From Thraustochytrium sp. TN22 (lineage: Eukaryota; Sar; Bigyra; Thraustochytrida; Thraustochytriidae), in assembly GCA_013306675.1 (NCBI GenBank), contig JABLUY010000108.1:1-64000 (forward strand): DNA of 64,000 bases, read 5' to 3'. Numbering within the stretch: the first letter of the stretch is position 1; each line of letters opens with the position of its first letter. The position numbers and the translations under genes were made by a program. Positions 10,905-19,800 of this stretch are shown one piece after another. Under the pieces are notes generated by a model, which was not told where the DNA came from, did not search any database, and saw only the letters and a program-made list of their open reading frames with translations.

Positions 10905-11876
10905 TTGCTGTTGTTGCTGCTGTTGCTTTTGCTGTTGCTGGCGGCGCGCTTGCTCCTGCTGGGCCTGCTGGCGGCGCTGCTGTTCTTGCTGCTGCTGCTG
11001 CTGCTGCTGGCGACGCATCTGCTCCTCTTGCCTGTCGCGCTCATCCCGCTGTTGTTGGCCCGTAGCGTGCTGCGCCCAGTACTGCTGTTGCGACTCCATC
11101 TGGTCCATTTGCATCTTCAAAAACTGCTGCATGCGCTCCTGCTCCGTGAGAGCTTCGTACGCTTCACAACCCGGCGGCGGAGCCCACCAAGGCTTCTCCG
11201 GAGGAGGTCGGATCCTGCCGCCGTGCAGCTCGTAGGCCCACTGGCCATCCCAGTAGTGCTCGCCGTCATCCGAGTCGGAGTCATCAGGCGGACACAGCGA
11301 CTGAAAGTACCTCGGGCGACGATCCGGCCCGGGGTCAAAGCCCAGGTTGGTGCCGTACTTGCGCGCGAACGCCTGTGCCTCCGCCAGGCCAGGGGGCGGC
11401 GGCCGGGGCCCCGGCCGCATCTGGCCGTTCTGGTTGATCTCGTACCAGCGGCCCTTGATTGGAGTGGGAATCGGGAACCACTGCATCTCTTCCTCCGCCT
11501 CTTCGTTGTCGGCCTGCCCGCACGGCGGCGGCGGCGGCATGGGCAGCCGCGCTACCTTGGGCCGAGCCGGGGGTCGCGCCGGTGCCGCGGTCTGGCCCTG
11601 CATGGGCCGCATCCTGCCGAGCGAGCTCACCTCAAACATCCGGCCCTGCACGGGAAACGGGTACGGCAGCCAGGCCTCGCCCTCATGGCCGTCCTGGTCC
11701 TCGCCGCCCTCCTCCCCGTCCTTGTGCTGGCCGCCCTCGCGCCGCTGCTGCCGCGCGCGTGCGCGTGCGCCGCGCCCGCGGTTGCCGCGCCGCCGCCGCC
11801 GCCGCGCCCCGCTGCCGCCGTCGCCGCTGCTGTTGCCGCCGCCGCCGCCGCCGCCGCTGCCGCCGCCCTGCTCCAT
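9855..11876 (-). CDS. Repeat protein with RG-rich N-terminus, poly-Gln and two alternating aromatic/acidic modules
   Basis: The protein has 673 residues and I do not recognise it. After a Gly/Arg-rich, probably nucleic-acid-binding N-terminus (1-60), two kinds of module recur. Module A has the form W-x-P-x-P...G-R-x-Y-E-I-N...G-x-M-R (near 67, 130 and 551). Module B starts PPPPGLAEAQAFA, then KYG...FDPGPDRRPRY, a SDSDDGE acidic patch, YWDGQWAFELHDGRI and PEKPWW..PPPGC (about 159-240 and 361-443, with a diverged copy about 575-655). A Gln-rich stretch lies at about 255-345. The modules look like small aromatic folds, perhaps peptide-binding, but that is inference. The ATG at 11876 has good context and an upstream CTAG-rich motif. 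Confidence 0.8.
10858..11018. repeat. CAG/CAA arrays encoding poly-Gln
   Basis: Two groups of CTG/TTG repeats (CAG/CAA on the coding minus strand) give the Gln-rich centre of the repeat protein. Confidence 0.85.
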
Positions 11877-12289
11877 GGCGCGCGCGCTCCGTTCGTGGTT
11901 TTGATTGGCTTGAGCTAGCTAGCTCTAGCTAGTACCTCGGACCTTGGGAGCTCAGTGGGCAAGGAGGGTGGCCCGGCCTCGCAGTGGGTGGGTGGGTGGC
12001 GCATGGCGGCCGCCGGAGGCGCGTCGTTCGGGCGCCTCGCGGCGCGCAGGTTGCGGGCCCGCGGCCGTACGCGGCTCGGGTCGCCCGGGGCCTGCTCCGA
12101 GCGCGGCCCCGAGGCGCCGAGACGCCCCCTGCGGAGCGGCTGGTCACGGCGGCCACAATGACAGCCGCTTCGAAGGCCGCTGAGCTCCTCGCGCACACCT
12201 GAACTGCGTGGCTCGGTTTTTCGTTGAGCATCACGGCGCGCGTGCAAGGTCATGGCAGTGCCGCGTGCGCGCGCGCGCCGGCGGCTTCG
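11877..12289. promoter_or_regulatory. Shared promoter region of two divergent genes
   Basis: This 413-bp gap lies between head-to-head genes. At 11911-11932 it contains two adjoining CTAGCTAG motifs, about 40 bp upstream of the minus-strand ATG. No TATA-like element stands out. Confidence 0.45.
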
Positions 12290-14464
12290 ATGGAGGGCAC
12301 GGCGGGCCGGCTGGGCGCCAGCCGCGGGATGCGGCGCCTGGCGCCGGCGGACGGCCGCTGCGTGGGCGGCGCCGAGCTGGCGAGGCCGTATGGCAAGTAC
12401 CTGGAGAGCCTAAAGGACTGGAGGGTGGAAGAGGGCGAGGAGGAGGATGGCTTCGCGCAGCGAATGCAGCGGAGGAGCTGTGCAGACGCGCGGTGGAGGG
12501 AGACAACACTGCTGGAGATGCAAGGCGCGCGCAACGAGGCGAGGCTGCAGCTGCAAGAGGCGGTCTCCGACGAGCGCGCGGCCGTGCTCCGTGCCATGCT
12601 GCCCACGCAGCGGCGCGCGGAGCTCATGAAGTTCCGCCTGCGCGGCCCGCTGCAGCCGGACAGCTGGACCGGCGCCGGCTGGCGCGCCGCGGAGACAGCA
12701 GTGGAGGGCTACCGGTTCGCTGGTACAGCGCGCACCGACAAGGCCCGCCACGACTGGGTCTCAGAGCACATGGCGCGCGTCCTGCGGCAGATCGGAGAGC
12801 AGCGACGCAGGGAAGCCGGCGCCGCGGAGCGCATCGAGTGCGCACTCATGGCCGCTGAGGAGCGCGAGCAGCGCCTGGCGCACATCGCGCAGCGCCGCGA
12901 GGAGGAGTGCGCGGACTTCGTCGACTTTTTGCTCCTGGCGAGCCGCTTCGGCCCGGTCCCCGACTGGCAAGTCTTCGCCCTGGGTCGAGCGCGCTTCGGT
13001 CGCCTGCCGGGGCGTCGCTATACGCGCCTGCTGCAGCGCAGCGCGCGCCGGCTCCAGCGCGCCTGGACGGCCTACTGGGATCGCTGGCGGCCGCCAACAC
13101 TAGCGCTCGCGCTCCATGGCCAGCGACTCTTCCGCGGCTACTGCGCGCGCCGCCGGGCCACGAGGCGACGGCAAGCCTTGGATGCCGCGCAGCGCCGCTT
13201 TGTCTCGAAGCAGCGCCGCCTGTTGAGCATTACCTTCCAAGCGTGGGCCATCTACCGCTTGCAGACGCTGCGCGCCAAGCGTCTGCTGCGGCGCATCATG
13301 CACCGCGTCTCCATCAAGGCATTCAACGCGCTCGCCGCTCTCGTCAGGGACCGCAGGGAAGCGCGGCTGGCGAAGCTGCGCCTATTCCACGCGCGCATTG
13401 CGCACCGGGGCGCCGTGGCCGCGTTCCAGCGGTGGCGTGCCACCGCCAAGCAGAGCCGCACGGTGCGCAACTTTGCGGTGCGCGTCATCTCGGGCGTCAA
13501 GTTGCGCGTCTTGGTGGCCTGGATGACCTTTACGGAGGCCTCCAAGGTTGTGCGCGCTGCCACGGCGCGCAGCGTGGCCAAGATGGCCCTGGAGACCGGT
13601 CCGCGGTGCCTCTTTGCGCGCAGCGAGATGCAGCGAATTGCGCGCGGCCGCCTCGCGCGTCGCCGCGTACATCGATTGCGGCAGGACCGCGGCCTGCGAG
13701 AGCGCGAGCGGCAGCGCGCCGTGCTCCGGAACCAAGACCGCAAGGCCCAAGCCACGAGGCGAATGCAATGCGAGGCCGCCTTGGAGGTGGCCACGCGGCA
13801 CGCCACTCAAGAGGTCGTCGCGCAGCTGGGCGCCCTGCAGCGCCGCAGGGTTCTGTCCATGTGCCTATGCGAATACTTCGAGGCGGAGCTGGCCGCCCTC
13901 CGAGCCGCCCAGCGCCAGCAGCTCTCGCTCTGGAAACGAGCCCGGACCACGCGGCGTGCGCAGCGCCGCCTGGTGGCGCGCCAGGTGCGCGACCGGCTGG
14001 TTCAAGCTGTACGCGACGGGCTCAAGGTGGGCTTGGACCTGGACCTGCGACGAAGAGCCGGCGTGACGCCGTCCGCCGTGCGTCTTGTTTCGCTCTGGGC
14101 GCGAGAAGACCCGACTGGCGTGAGTGCCATGCTACTGCCGCCCCTCGAGGCTGTCTTGCGGTGGTCGCAAGACCGAGCCAGCAGCTTCCCGGAAGCTCTG
14201 CACGTATGGGCCCTGCAGACCCTCCCAGAGTTACCACCTTCCTTCGCGCAGCTGGGCAGCTCACATGGCGACCCGCGCCTGCTCGCGGTCCTCTCCGTTG
14301 GTGCGACCTGGGCAGGCCTCTCTGCGGCCATGCGGCGCGAGCTCGCGGAGCCGCAGCTTCGCATGCTGCAAGAGGCATGGATTCGCGAGGAGGTGGCCGC
14401 CGCAGCCAACCTGGGCGAGAGTCGGCCGCTCCTTCCAGTTCCAGCAAACGAGGTCTTGCGATGA
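12290..14464 (+). CDS. Sfi1/IQ-motif-like helical repeat protein
   Basis: The product is 724 residues, almost entirely Arg/Ala/Leu-rich helix. Around 250-300 there are IQ-like segments (RLQRAWTAYW, GQRLFRGYCARRRATRRR) that would bind calmodulin or centrin. From about 317 to 425 it has Sfi1-type spaced aromatic repeats (FQAWAIYRL, FNALAALVRDRREAR, FQRWRATAKQ, LVAWMTF). Proteins of this type bind centrins at basal bodies or centrosomes, which would suit a flagellate; the role is inference. The C-terminal part (about 500-724) is a separate helical region. The in-frame ATG at 12290 is the first in the frame. A long overlapping +2 frame (12907-14523) is a GC-driven shadow. Confidence 0.75.
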   Translation: MEGTAGRLGASRGMRRLAPADGRCVGGAELARPYGKYLESLKDWRVEEGEEEDGFAQRMQRRSCADARWRETTLLEMQGARNEARLQLQEAVSDERAAVLRAMLPTQRRAELMKFRLRGPLQPDSWTGAGWRAAETAVEGYRFAGTARTDKARHDWVSEHMARVLRQIGEQRRREAGAAERIECALMAAEEREQRLAHIAQRREEECADFVDFLLLASRFGPVPDWQVFALGRARFGRLPGRRYTRLLQRSARRLQRAWTAYWDRWRPPTLALALHGQRLFRGYCARRRATRRRQALDAAQRRFVSKQRRLLSITFQAWAIYRLQTLRAKRLLRRIMHRVSIKAFNALAALVRDRREARLAKLRLFHARIAHRGAVAAFQRWRATAKQSRTVRNFAVRVISGVKLRVLVAWMTFTEASKVVRAATARSVAKMALETGPRCLFARSEMQRIARGRLARRRVHRLRQDRGLRERERQRAVLRNQDRKAQATRRMQCEAALEVATRHATQEVVAQLGALQRRRVLSMCLCEYFEAELAALRAAQRQQLSLWKRARTTRRAQRRLVARQVRDRLVQAVRDGLKVGLDLDLRRRAGVTPSAVRLVSLWAREDPTGVSAMLLPPLEAVLRWSQDRASSFPEALHVWALQTLPELPPSFAQLGSSHGDPRLLAVLSVGATWAGLSAAMRRELAEPQLRMLQEAWIREEVAAAANLGESRPLLPVPANEVLR

Positions 14465-14729
14465 AAGAGCTCTTCCAAATGACTTCCATTTGTTCTGGTT
14501 TGCTTTCCTTTGCTCTGATTTGATTTTGACTATCTTTTGCGGTGCTGCTGCTTCAGGAGAGCGCACACGCAGATTACGCACATCGACTTGGTGCTGCGAC
14601 TGCCTACCCGCCTGCCGGAAAGCTAGCTAGACAGAGAGGGCGCGCACGCAAGGACGAGTGAGGCCGCAGTTGGTGGGTGGCAGTATGGGGGTTGGTACCG
14701 GGTTCCCTCGGCCACCGCCCCCCACGTGC
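14465..14729. other. Convergent spacer
   Basis: This is the 3' ends of two converging genes. It is AT-richer than its neighbours (TTTGCTTTCC, TGATTTTGAC) and contains a GCTAGCTAG motif near 14622. No gene was seen. Confidence 0.5.
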
Positions 14730-15404
14730 TCAGTCACACATGCGAATGCCGTTGTTCGCAAGGGAGTCGGCGCGCTCGTTGAAAGGGTCGCCACTGTGGC
14801 CGTAAACGTGCTGGAAATAGACCTCGTTGAAGCCGTGGTACTGAAGGGAACGCGACAGATCCCGGCAGCCCTCAATGAGTGCACGGTTCTTGGGCCCATT
14901 GAACTCGCCATTGATGGATTTAATCGCGTACTCGGAGTCCGAGCGCACGACCACGTCCACGTGAGGGTCGCCCCAGTGCTGCGAGATGAGCAGCATCCTC
15001 AGGGCCTCATTGATGGCGCTGAGCTCGGCCGTGTTGTTGGAGCGTAACGCGGCGCCTCGGAAGCACGGGTGCTCGTTGTTCGTCACCACCGGCCCGTACG
15101 CCTCGTGCAGGAGCGTGGGGCGGTCCTCACGGTTCCAGCGCATGATCATGTAGCCCCATCCCGCGCGGCCCGGCCAGAAACGCCCGTTACCCGGGCAGGC
15201 ACCATCCGTGTAGATGAGAATGTCCCCGTCTTCCAGGCCGCCGTGCCAGATGCCCTGAATGTACGCGTTGGCCTCGTTCGGGTCATCGAAGCCCTTCCAC
15301 TCGGCGCCAGGGAAGCACAGGGTCGCTTCGCGCGCCTCATACCACGACGTGTACACGTGGGGCCCGTCGCGCCCGTTCCGCACCGCGTAGAAGTCGGACT
15401 TCAT
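14730..15404 (-). CDS. Ribonuclease H1 paralogue 2: one viroplasmin-like domain plus RNase HI domain
   Basis: This 224-residue enzyme should degrade RNA in RNA:DNA hybrids. Residues 4-50 (FYAVRNGRDG to EANAYIQG) are the viroplasmin-like hybrid-binding domain, joined by a very short linker to the RNase HI domain. Active-site acids are in YTDGACPGN (about 64), NTAELSAIN (about 126), RSDSEYAIKS (about 156) and ERADSLANNG (about 212). The compact form contrasts with paralogue 1's long Ser linker. The ATG at 15404 is followed at once by the domain. The upstream frame to 15788 lacks an ATG and looks like 5' flank. It is close in sequence to paralogue 3 (EYAI.SI, FNGPKNR). Confidence 0.93.
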   Translation of the reverse strand: MKSDFYAVRNGRDGPHVYTSWYEAREATLCFPGAEWKGFDDPNEANAYIQGIWHGGLEDGDILIYTDGACPGNGRFWPGRAGWGYMIMRWNREDRPTLLHEAYGPVVTNNEHPCFRGAALRSNNTAELSAINEALRMLLISQHWGDPHVDVVVRSDSEYAIKSINGEFNGPKNRALIEGCRDLSRSLQYHGFNEVYFQHVYGHSGDPFNERADSLANNGIRMCD

Positions 15405-16515
15405 GGCTTGGCTTGGGCACTGCGCTGCACTGCACCGCGAGGGGCAACTCCCGGCTGTAGCACGCAAGCAAGCCTGCCGTCGAGTCCGGCGCCGACTGCA
15501 CTGCCGCCGCTGCAGCGGCTCGGGCTGTACTGCCTCTGGGTGCCCCTCCGCCACGCCACGGTCGCACGCCCCGCTCGCCAGCGCCAATGCGTGCAGTGGT
15601 GGCGGTGGCCAGTGTGTGTCGCCTGAGTGGTCACGGTCCAGCGTCGTAGTAGTAGGCCTACTACTACTAGTAGCTAGCTGAGCCCAGTAGAGGTACCGAT
15701 AACCCCGGGCCGCGGGACCTGGCGGCCGTAGCGCGCCGGCGAGCTCTGGGCGCGCCGGCGGCGTAGCCCGCGCAGCACTGCACTCCATGTAGTACGGGTA
15801 CGACTAGACTTAGGCTACGGGGCAGGACTCGGAGAAGCGAACTCACCGTCAAAGTGGTACCCGCGTCAGACTGCAGCGCTGGTCCTGGGAGCCGCGAGAA
15901 GCAGAGGAATCATCATCTTGCCGCGGGTGAGGCCACACAGTCAGGCTGCATCGGAGCAATGCAACATCCGTCAACTGGCGCGAGGTCCGGCTGGTAGTTC
16001 GTTTTCTGCGCCGGCCTGCGCCGGCCTGCGCCGACAAAATGCGGCATTCCAGCGTGCCCAAGGTGGAGATTACACACTGCACGTTGTTGGTCTTCAGAAG
16101 GAACCTCCTGCCATGCGTGCTGGCGCCTCGCATTTTGACGTTGACCTCGGCTCATCAGAGCGAGAAGATCGAGGAGTTCAACGTATGATCGGTAACAACA
16201 GCCTGGGCAACGATAGGAGATTCGGTCCAGCGCACACGCGTGCCGCGCGAGTAGCGTGGAGGGAGCCGCGAGGAGAAGGGATTGTGCCGGGCTCTTAGGG
16301 CTCGTTTTGCTTCGTTTGCATGTCTGAAGGGCAGTACCACGGAACCACTGTACTTGAGGACTGGGGATAAGCCAGACCGTTCATTCGGCCCGATCGGCAT
16401 CTTTACAGTCAGGGCTGAGGGCTCAAATGCTTTGGGTCAATGGCACTACCATTGTGAGCTGTGCTAAGCTGACTGTGAGTGACAATTTTAAGTACTTGTC
16501 CCCAGAGTCGAGTCA
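15405..16515. other. Stretch without a recognised gene
   Basis: It contains the promoter side of RNase H1 paralogue 2, the palindrome at 15646, a short triplication of CGCCGGCCTG near 16010-16033, and otherwise unique DNA up to the copia insertion site. Open frames here are short and unconvincing. Confidence 0.5.
15646..15667. other. 22-bp perfect palindrome centred on AGGCCT
   Basis: (GTA)3GGCC(TAC)3-type perfect inverted repeat with no spacer, about 240 bp upstream of RNase H1 paralogue 2. It is followed by further TAG/CTAG repeats to 15680. It could be a protein-binding site or a cruciform. Confidence 0.7.
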
Positions 16516-16520
16516 CTGCA

Positions 16521-16867
16521 TTTTGCGTGCAATACGCTGGCTGCAACTCAAGTAACTCGTAGACGGCGAAAGTAGATGNNNNNCTGTACTGCCACCGCGT
16601 GCGATTCCTTCCCCCGTGTAGCCGGGGTTGGAGATCTGCTCGGTGGGCATGCTCGCTGGCGCGAGGCTTCGGTGCTAGTAAGGGATCAGCCGATGTGTTC
16701 GGCCGATGGGCCATCCTGTGTTCGGCCCTGAGTGGACGTTGAGTGCCCTCATAGTGTTCTCATAGTGTTCTCGTGGTGTTCTCAGAGCAGGCTGCCGGCT
16801 GGCTTCATCTCGACGTCGGTGTCTCTGTTCGTGCTGATGTCGACCGGCTTGTGCCATCCGTCCAACA
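16521..16867 (-). repeat. 3' LTR of the copia element
   Basis: This is the left long terminal repeat, which includes a run of five Ns at 16579-16583. The end of the gag-pol frame (16782-16867) lies inside it. Confidence 0.88.
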
Positions 16868-19800
16868 CGCCCCCGGAGCTCCTTGCCCGTACCGAGATGG
16901 TTGATTGCTCGGGAGGGTAGAGAGCTCCATTGAGGATGGCATGCATGTGTTGCTCATGCTTATCGCCCGTGAGGGCCTTGGTCAGCAGATCAGCCGGTAG
17001 TTCCTCGCCAGCCATGTGGCTAATCACGAGACGTCCCATGTCGATCTCGAATGCGAGTCGCAGAAAACGAATTGCCAGATGACGCGACACCTTGGAGTAA
17101 GCCCGCTTACCTATGGCCTTGATAGCCGATTCCGAGTCCGAGAACATGCGGATGATTGGCACGAAAATGCCTAGATCCTCCAGCAGGTGCCGTATGGCGA
17201 GGCCTGCCTGGTATGCTTCGTACATTGCGAGAAGCTCAGCGTGCTGTGTCGACGCTGCGATAACTGGTTGGCGTGTTGACCGCCAAGCCACTGCTGACGA
17301 GCCCAAAGCGATGATGTACCCGGTTGTGCCTTTGCGGTGCGGGTCAAGCCTCTGGGCATGACTCGCGTCGCAGAAGATACGTATCTCGAACCCCTGTTTG
17401 GGATCGACCGGTCGTAGTACTAGCTTCTGGTCCCGTGTCTTTGCGATGTATCTGATCGCCCGAATGACAGCTTGTTGGTGAATGGCTCCGTTCCGATGAG
17501 CGTGTCGTGATAACTCGTGCATCGTGTAGGCCAGGTCCGGTCGAGTGTTGAGCAGGTACATGATGCCTCCCACGTCTTTGCGGTAGGTTTCCCCGTGCTC
17601 CTCCGTGTCATGCTCCGGTAGTTCAGACTTGGGTGTCATGGGCGTGCGGGACCCGTTGCAGCGCTCGTAGCTGCGCCCGCTCTCGCCCGCGCTGCGCAGG
17701 ATCGACAGCGCATGGCTCTCCTGATCCAGTGTCACCACGTTGCGGTCGAGGTCGTGCACCATCCTTACTCCCAGGTACTTGAGGTCCTCTCCCGATTCCT
17801 TGGTGACCTTCATGAGCTTGTTGATGCGCGCGACGACACCGTCAAGTCGTTCCGGTGCCGCGGCGACCCGCAGGTCGTCCACGTGTGCCACGATGTAGGT
17901 GATGATCGCCCCGGTCTCAGTGTCCGTCTCGAGGTAGATCGACGCGTCCGCCTCGCTCTGGCGGAAACCGAGCTCGGTGAGCACTTTGGTCAGGTGGGTC
18001 TTGAATCGCGCGCCTGCTGAACGTAGTCCGTAAAGACTAGCGCCCAGCCTCCAAATGTGGCCTGGTCTGACGCCCGCGATGCCCTTTGGCGCTATCACGT
18101 AGTGCTCCTCGCTAGGAGGGATCTTTGCGATGACGTACGCCTGGGGCACGTCAAGCTGGCAGAACCGAAAGCCCATGGTCAGCGCGATGATGGTGACGAT
18201 CCGGAGACTGGTCTTCTCAACCGTGGACGCGTAGATATCGAACTCGTTCACGATCGTCTCGTTCGTGCCGATGGCCACGAGCCTTGACTTCTTGCGGCCG
18301 GTGTCCTTCCTGCGGAAGACCCACTTGAGTGGCATCGCCCTGATGCCGCGAGGAAGCTTGAAGTCCTCTGGGACTTCCCGGAACGTGCCTGTCCGCATGA
18401 GGCCACTGAACTCGATCTGCATGGACTCCTCCCACTCCTCGCGTAGCGACGGCGGAAGGTTCTTGATCTCGTTCAGCGTCTTTGGCTCCGGCTCGCTCTT
18501 CGCGGCGGCTTCAATGCCGGCTACCCGCTTTGCTTGCGGTGGCGGCCTGGCGAGACCGTCATCACTCGTATTTGCAGCCAGGAACGCGTTTAGCGTATCT
18601 TGGTCTGACGCGCCCCCGCGAGTGTTGACTGGTCTCTCGCAGATGTAGCCGAAATGGCCAGCGAAGAAGGCGATGTACGAGTGGCGCCGTGCTGCGCCAA
18701 GCGCCTCGGGCCCGGCGTTAATCCGATCCGGTGGTCGCACCGTGCGGCCTGAGCGTGAAGTTGTTGTCTGCGGCGGTGGTGGCGTCGTGTCAGCCGACGC
18801 GTCGCCGTCGCTGTCGTAGTAGCTGCCCGCACTGGCGGCGTCGCCCCCGGGGCTTGAGCTGTGGTGGTTGTCAGGGTGAAGGAGCGCGTCGTCTGCATCC
18901 TCATCCTGGTCGCGGCGGTCCTCGAGGTCGGAAGCGCTGGCTGGGTGTTGCCCCATGTGAGGATCCTGTTGTCCCTCGGCCGCGGTTGTCGTTTCCCGTG
19001 CTGCCTCGCGTTTCTTGCGTGGCTGCAGCGTAGCAGAGTTGAGTTCTGCGGCGTCGGCAGTGCGTTTGCCGAGCGTTGCCACGTGGTCCTGGTGGTGCTG
19101 TGGCAGCTGAGCCGTGAAGTCGTAGATGGTCCAATACTGCGTAGCGCGAGTAAGGATGGCTTCTTCATGGATGTCGGCGCTGTTGGAGTGCATGATCGCG
19201 CCGGTTTCCAGATTTAGCAGCGTGTGCGTGCCAAATGCATGTGACATCGATGGCCCCAGGTAGATGCACTTGATGCCTCGGGTTGGCTCCTTGCGTCCCG
19301 CCACGGGACGCTTGGCCGTGGCCGGGGATCCAAACACGTGCAGATGAGAGGTGTCTGGGGCCTTGCCGAAGTGAAGCTCGTGAGGGCTCAGCTTGCCCTG
19401 CTTGGGCTTGATGACATTTCTCGTCTGTACAGCCATGGCGAGTGCCGCAGGCCATAGGTCATCCGTCAGGTTTGCGGTAACGAGAAATGCGCGCATGGCT
19501 TCTTGGAGTGGCCGCAAGACGCCCTCAGCAGGGTGGCTGGAGTGCTGGAATGGATGCGCGATGCGCTGTGGCCAGCCCCAGTCGGAGCATGCTTGTTCGA
19601 AGTCGCCCTCCGTGTAGTATTTTGCTGCGTCCACGTAGATGGTGGCGTGGCGCTCCTTGTTGCCGTGCCACACGGCGCGGAAACGGCGCAGGGTGTCCAC
19701 CATGTTCTTCAAGTCCGTCTTGAAATAGATGTAGACGTAGCCGGAAAACAGGTCCCTGTATACCACGGCGTAGCGGTACCGCTTGCCATAGCTAGGCGTT

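Noticed and set aside
12907-14523. 538-codon plus-strand frame overlapping the Sfi1/IQ-like gene
   Set aside because: It is a shadow of the 12290-14464 gene in another frame: its translation is Arg/Ala/Pro-rich and has none of the aromatic spacing seen in the chosen frame.
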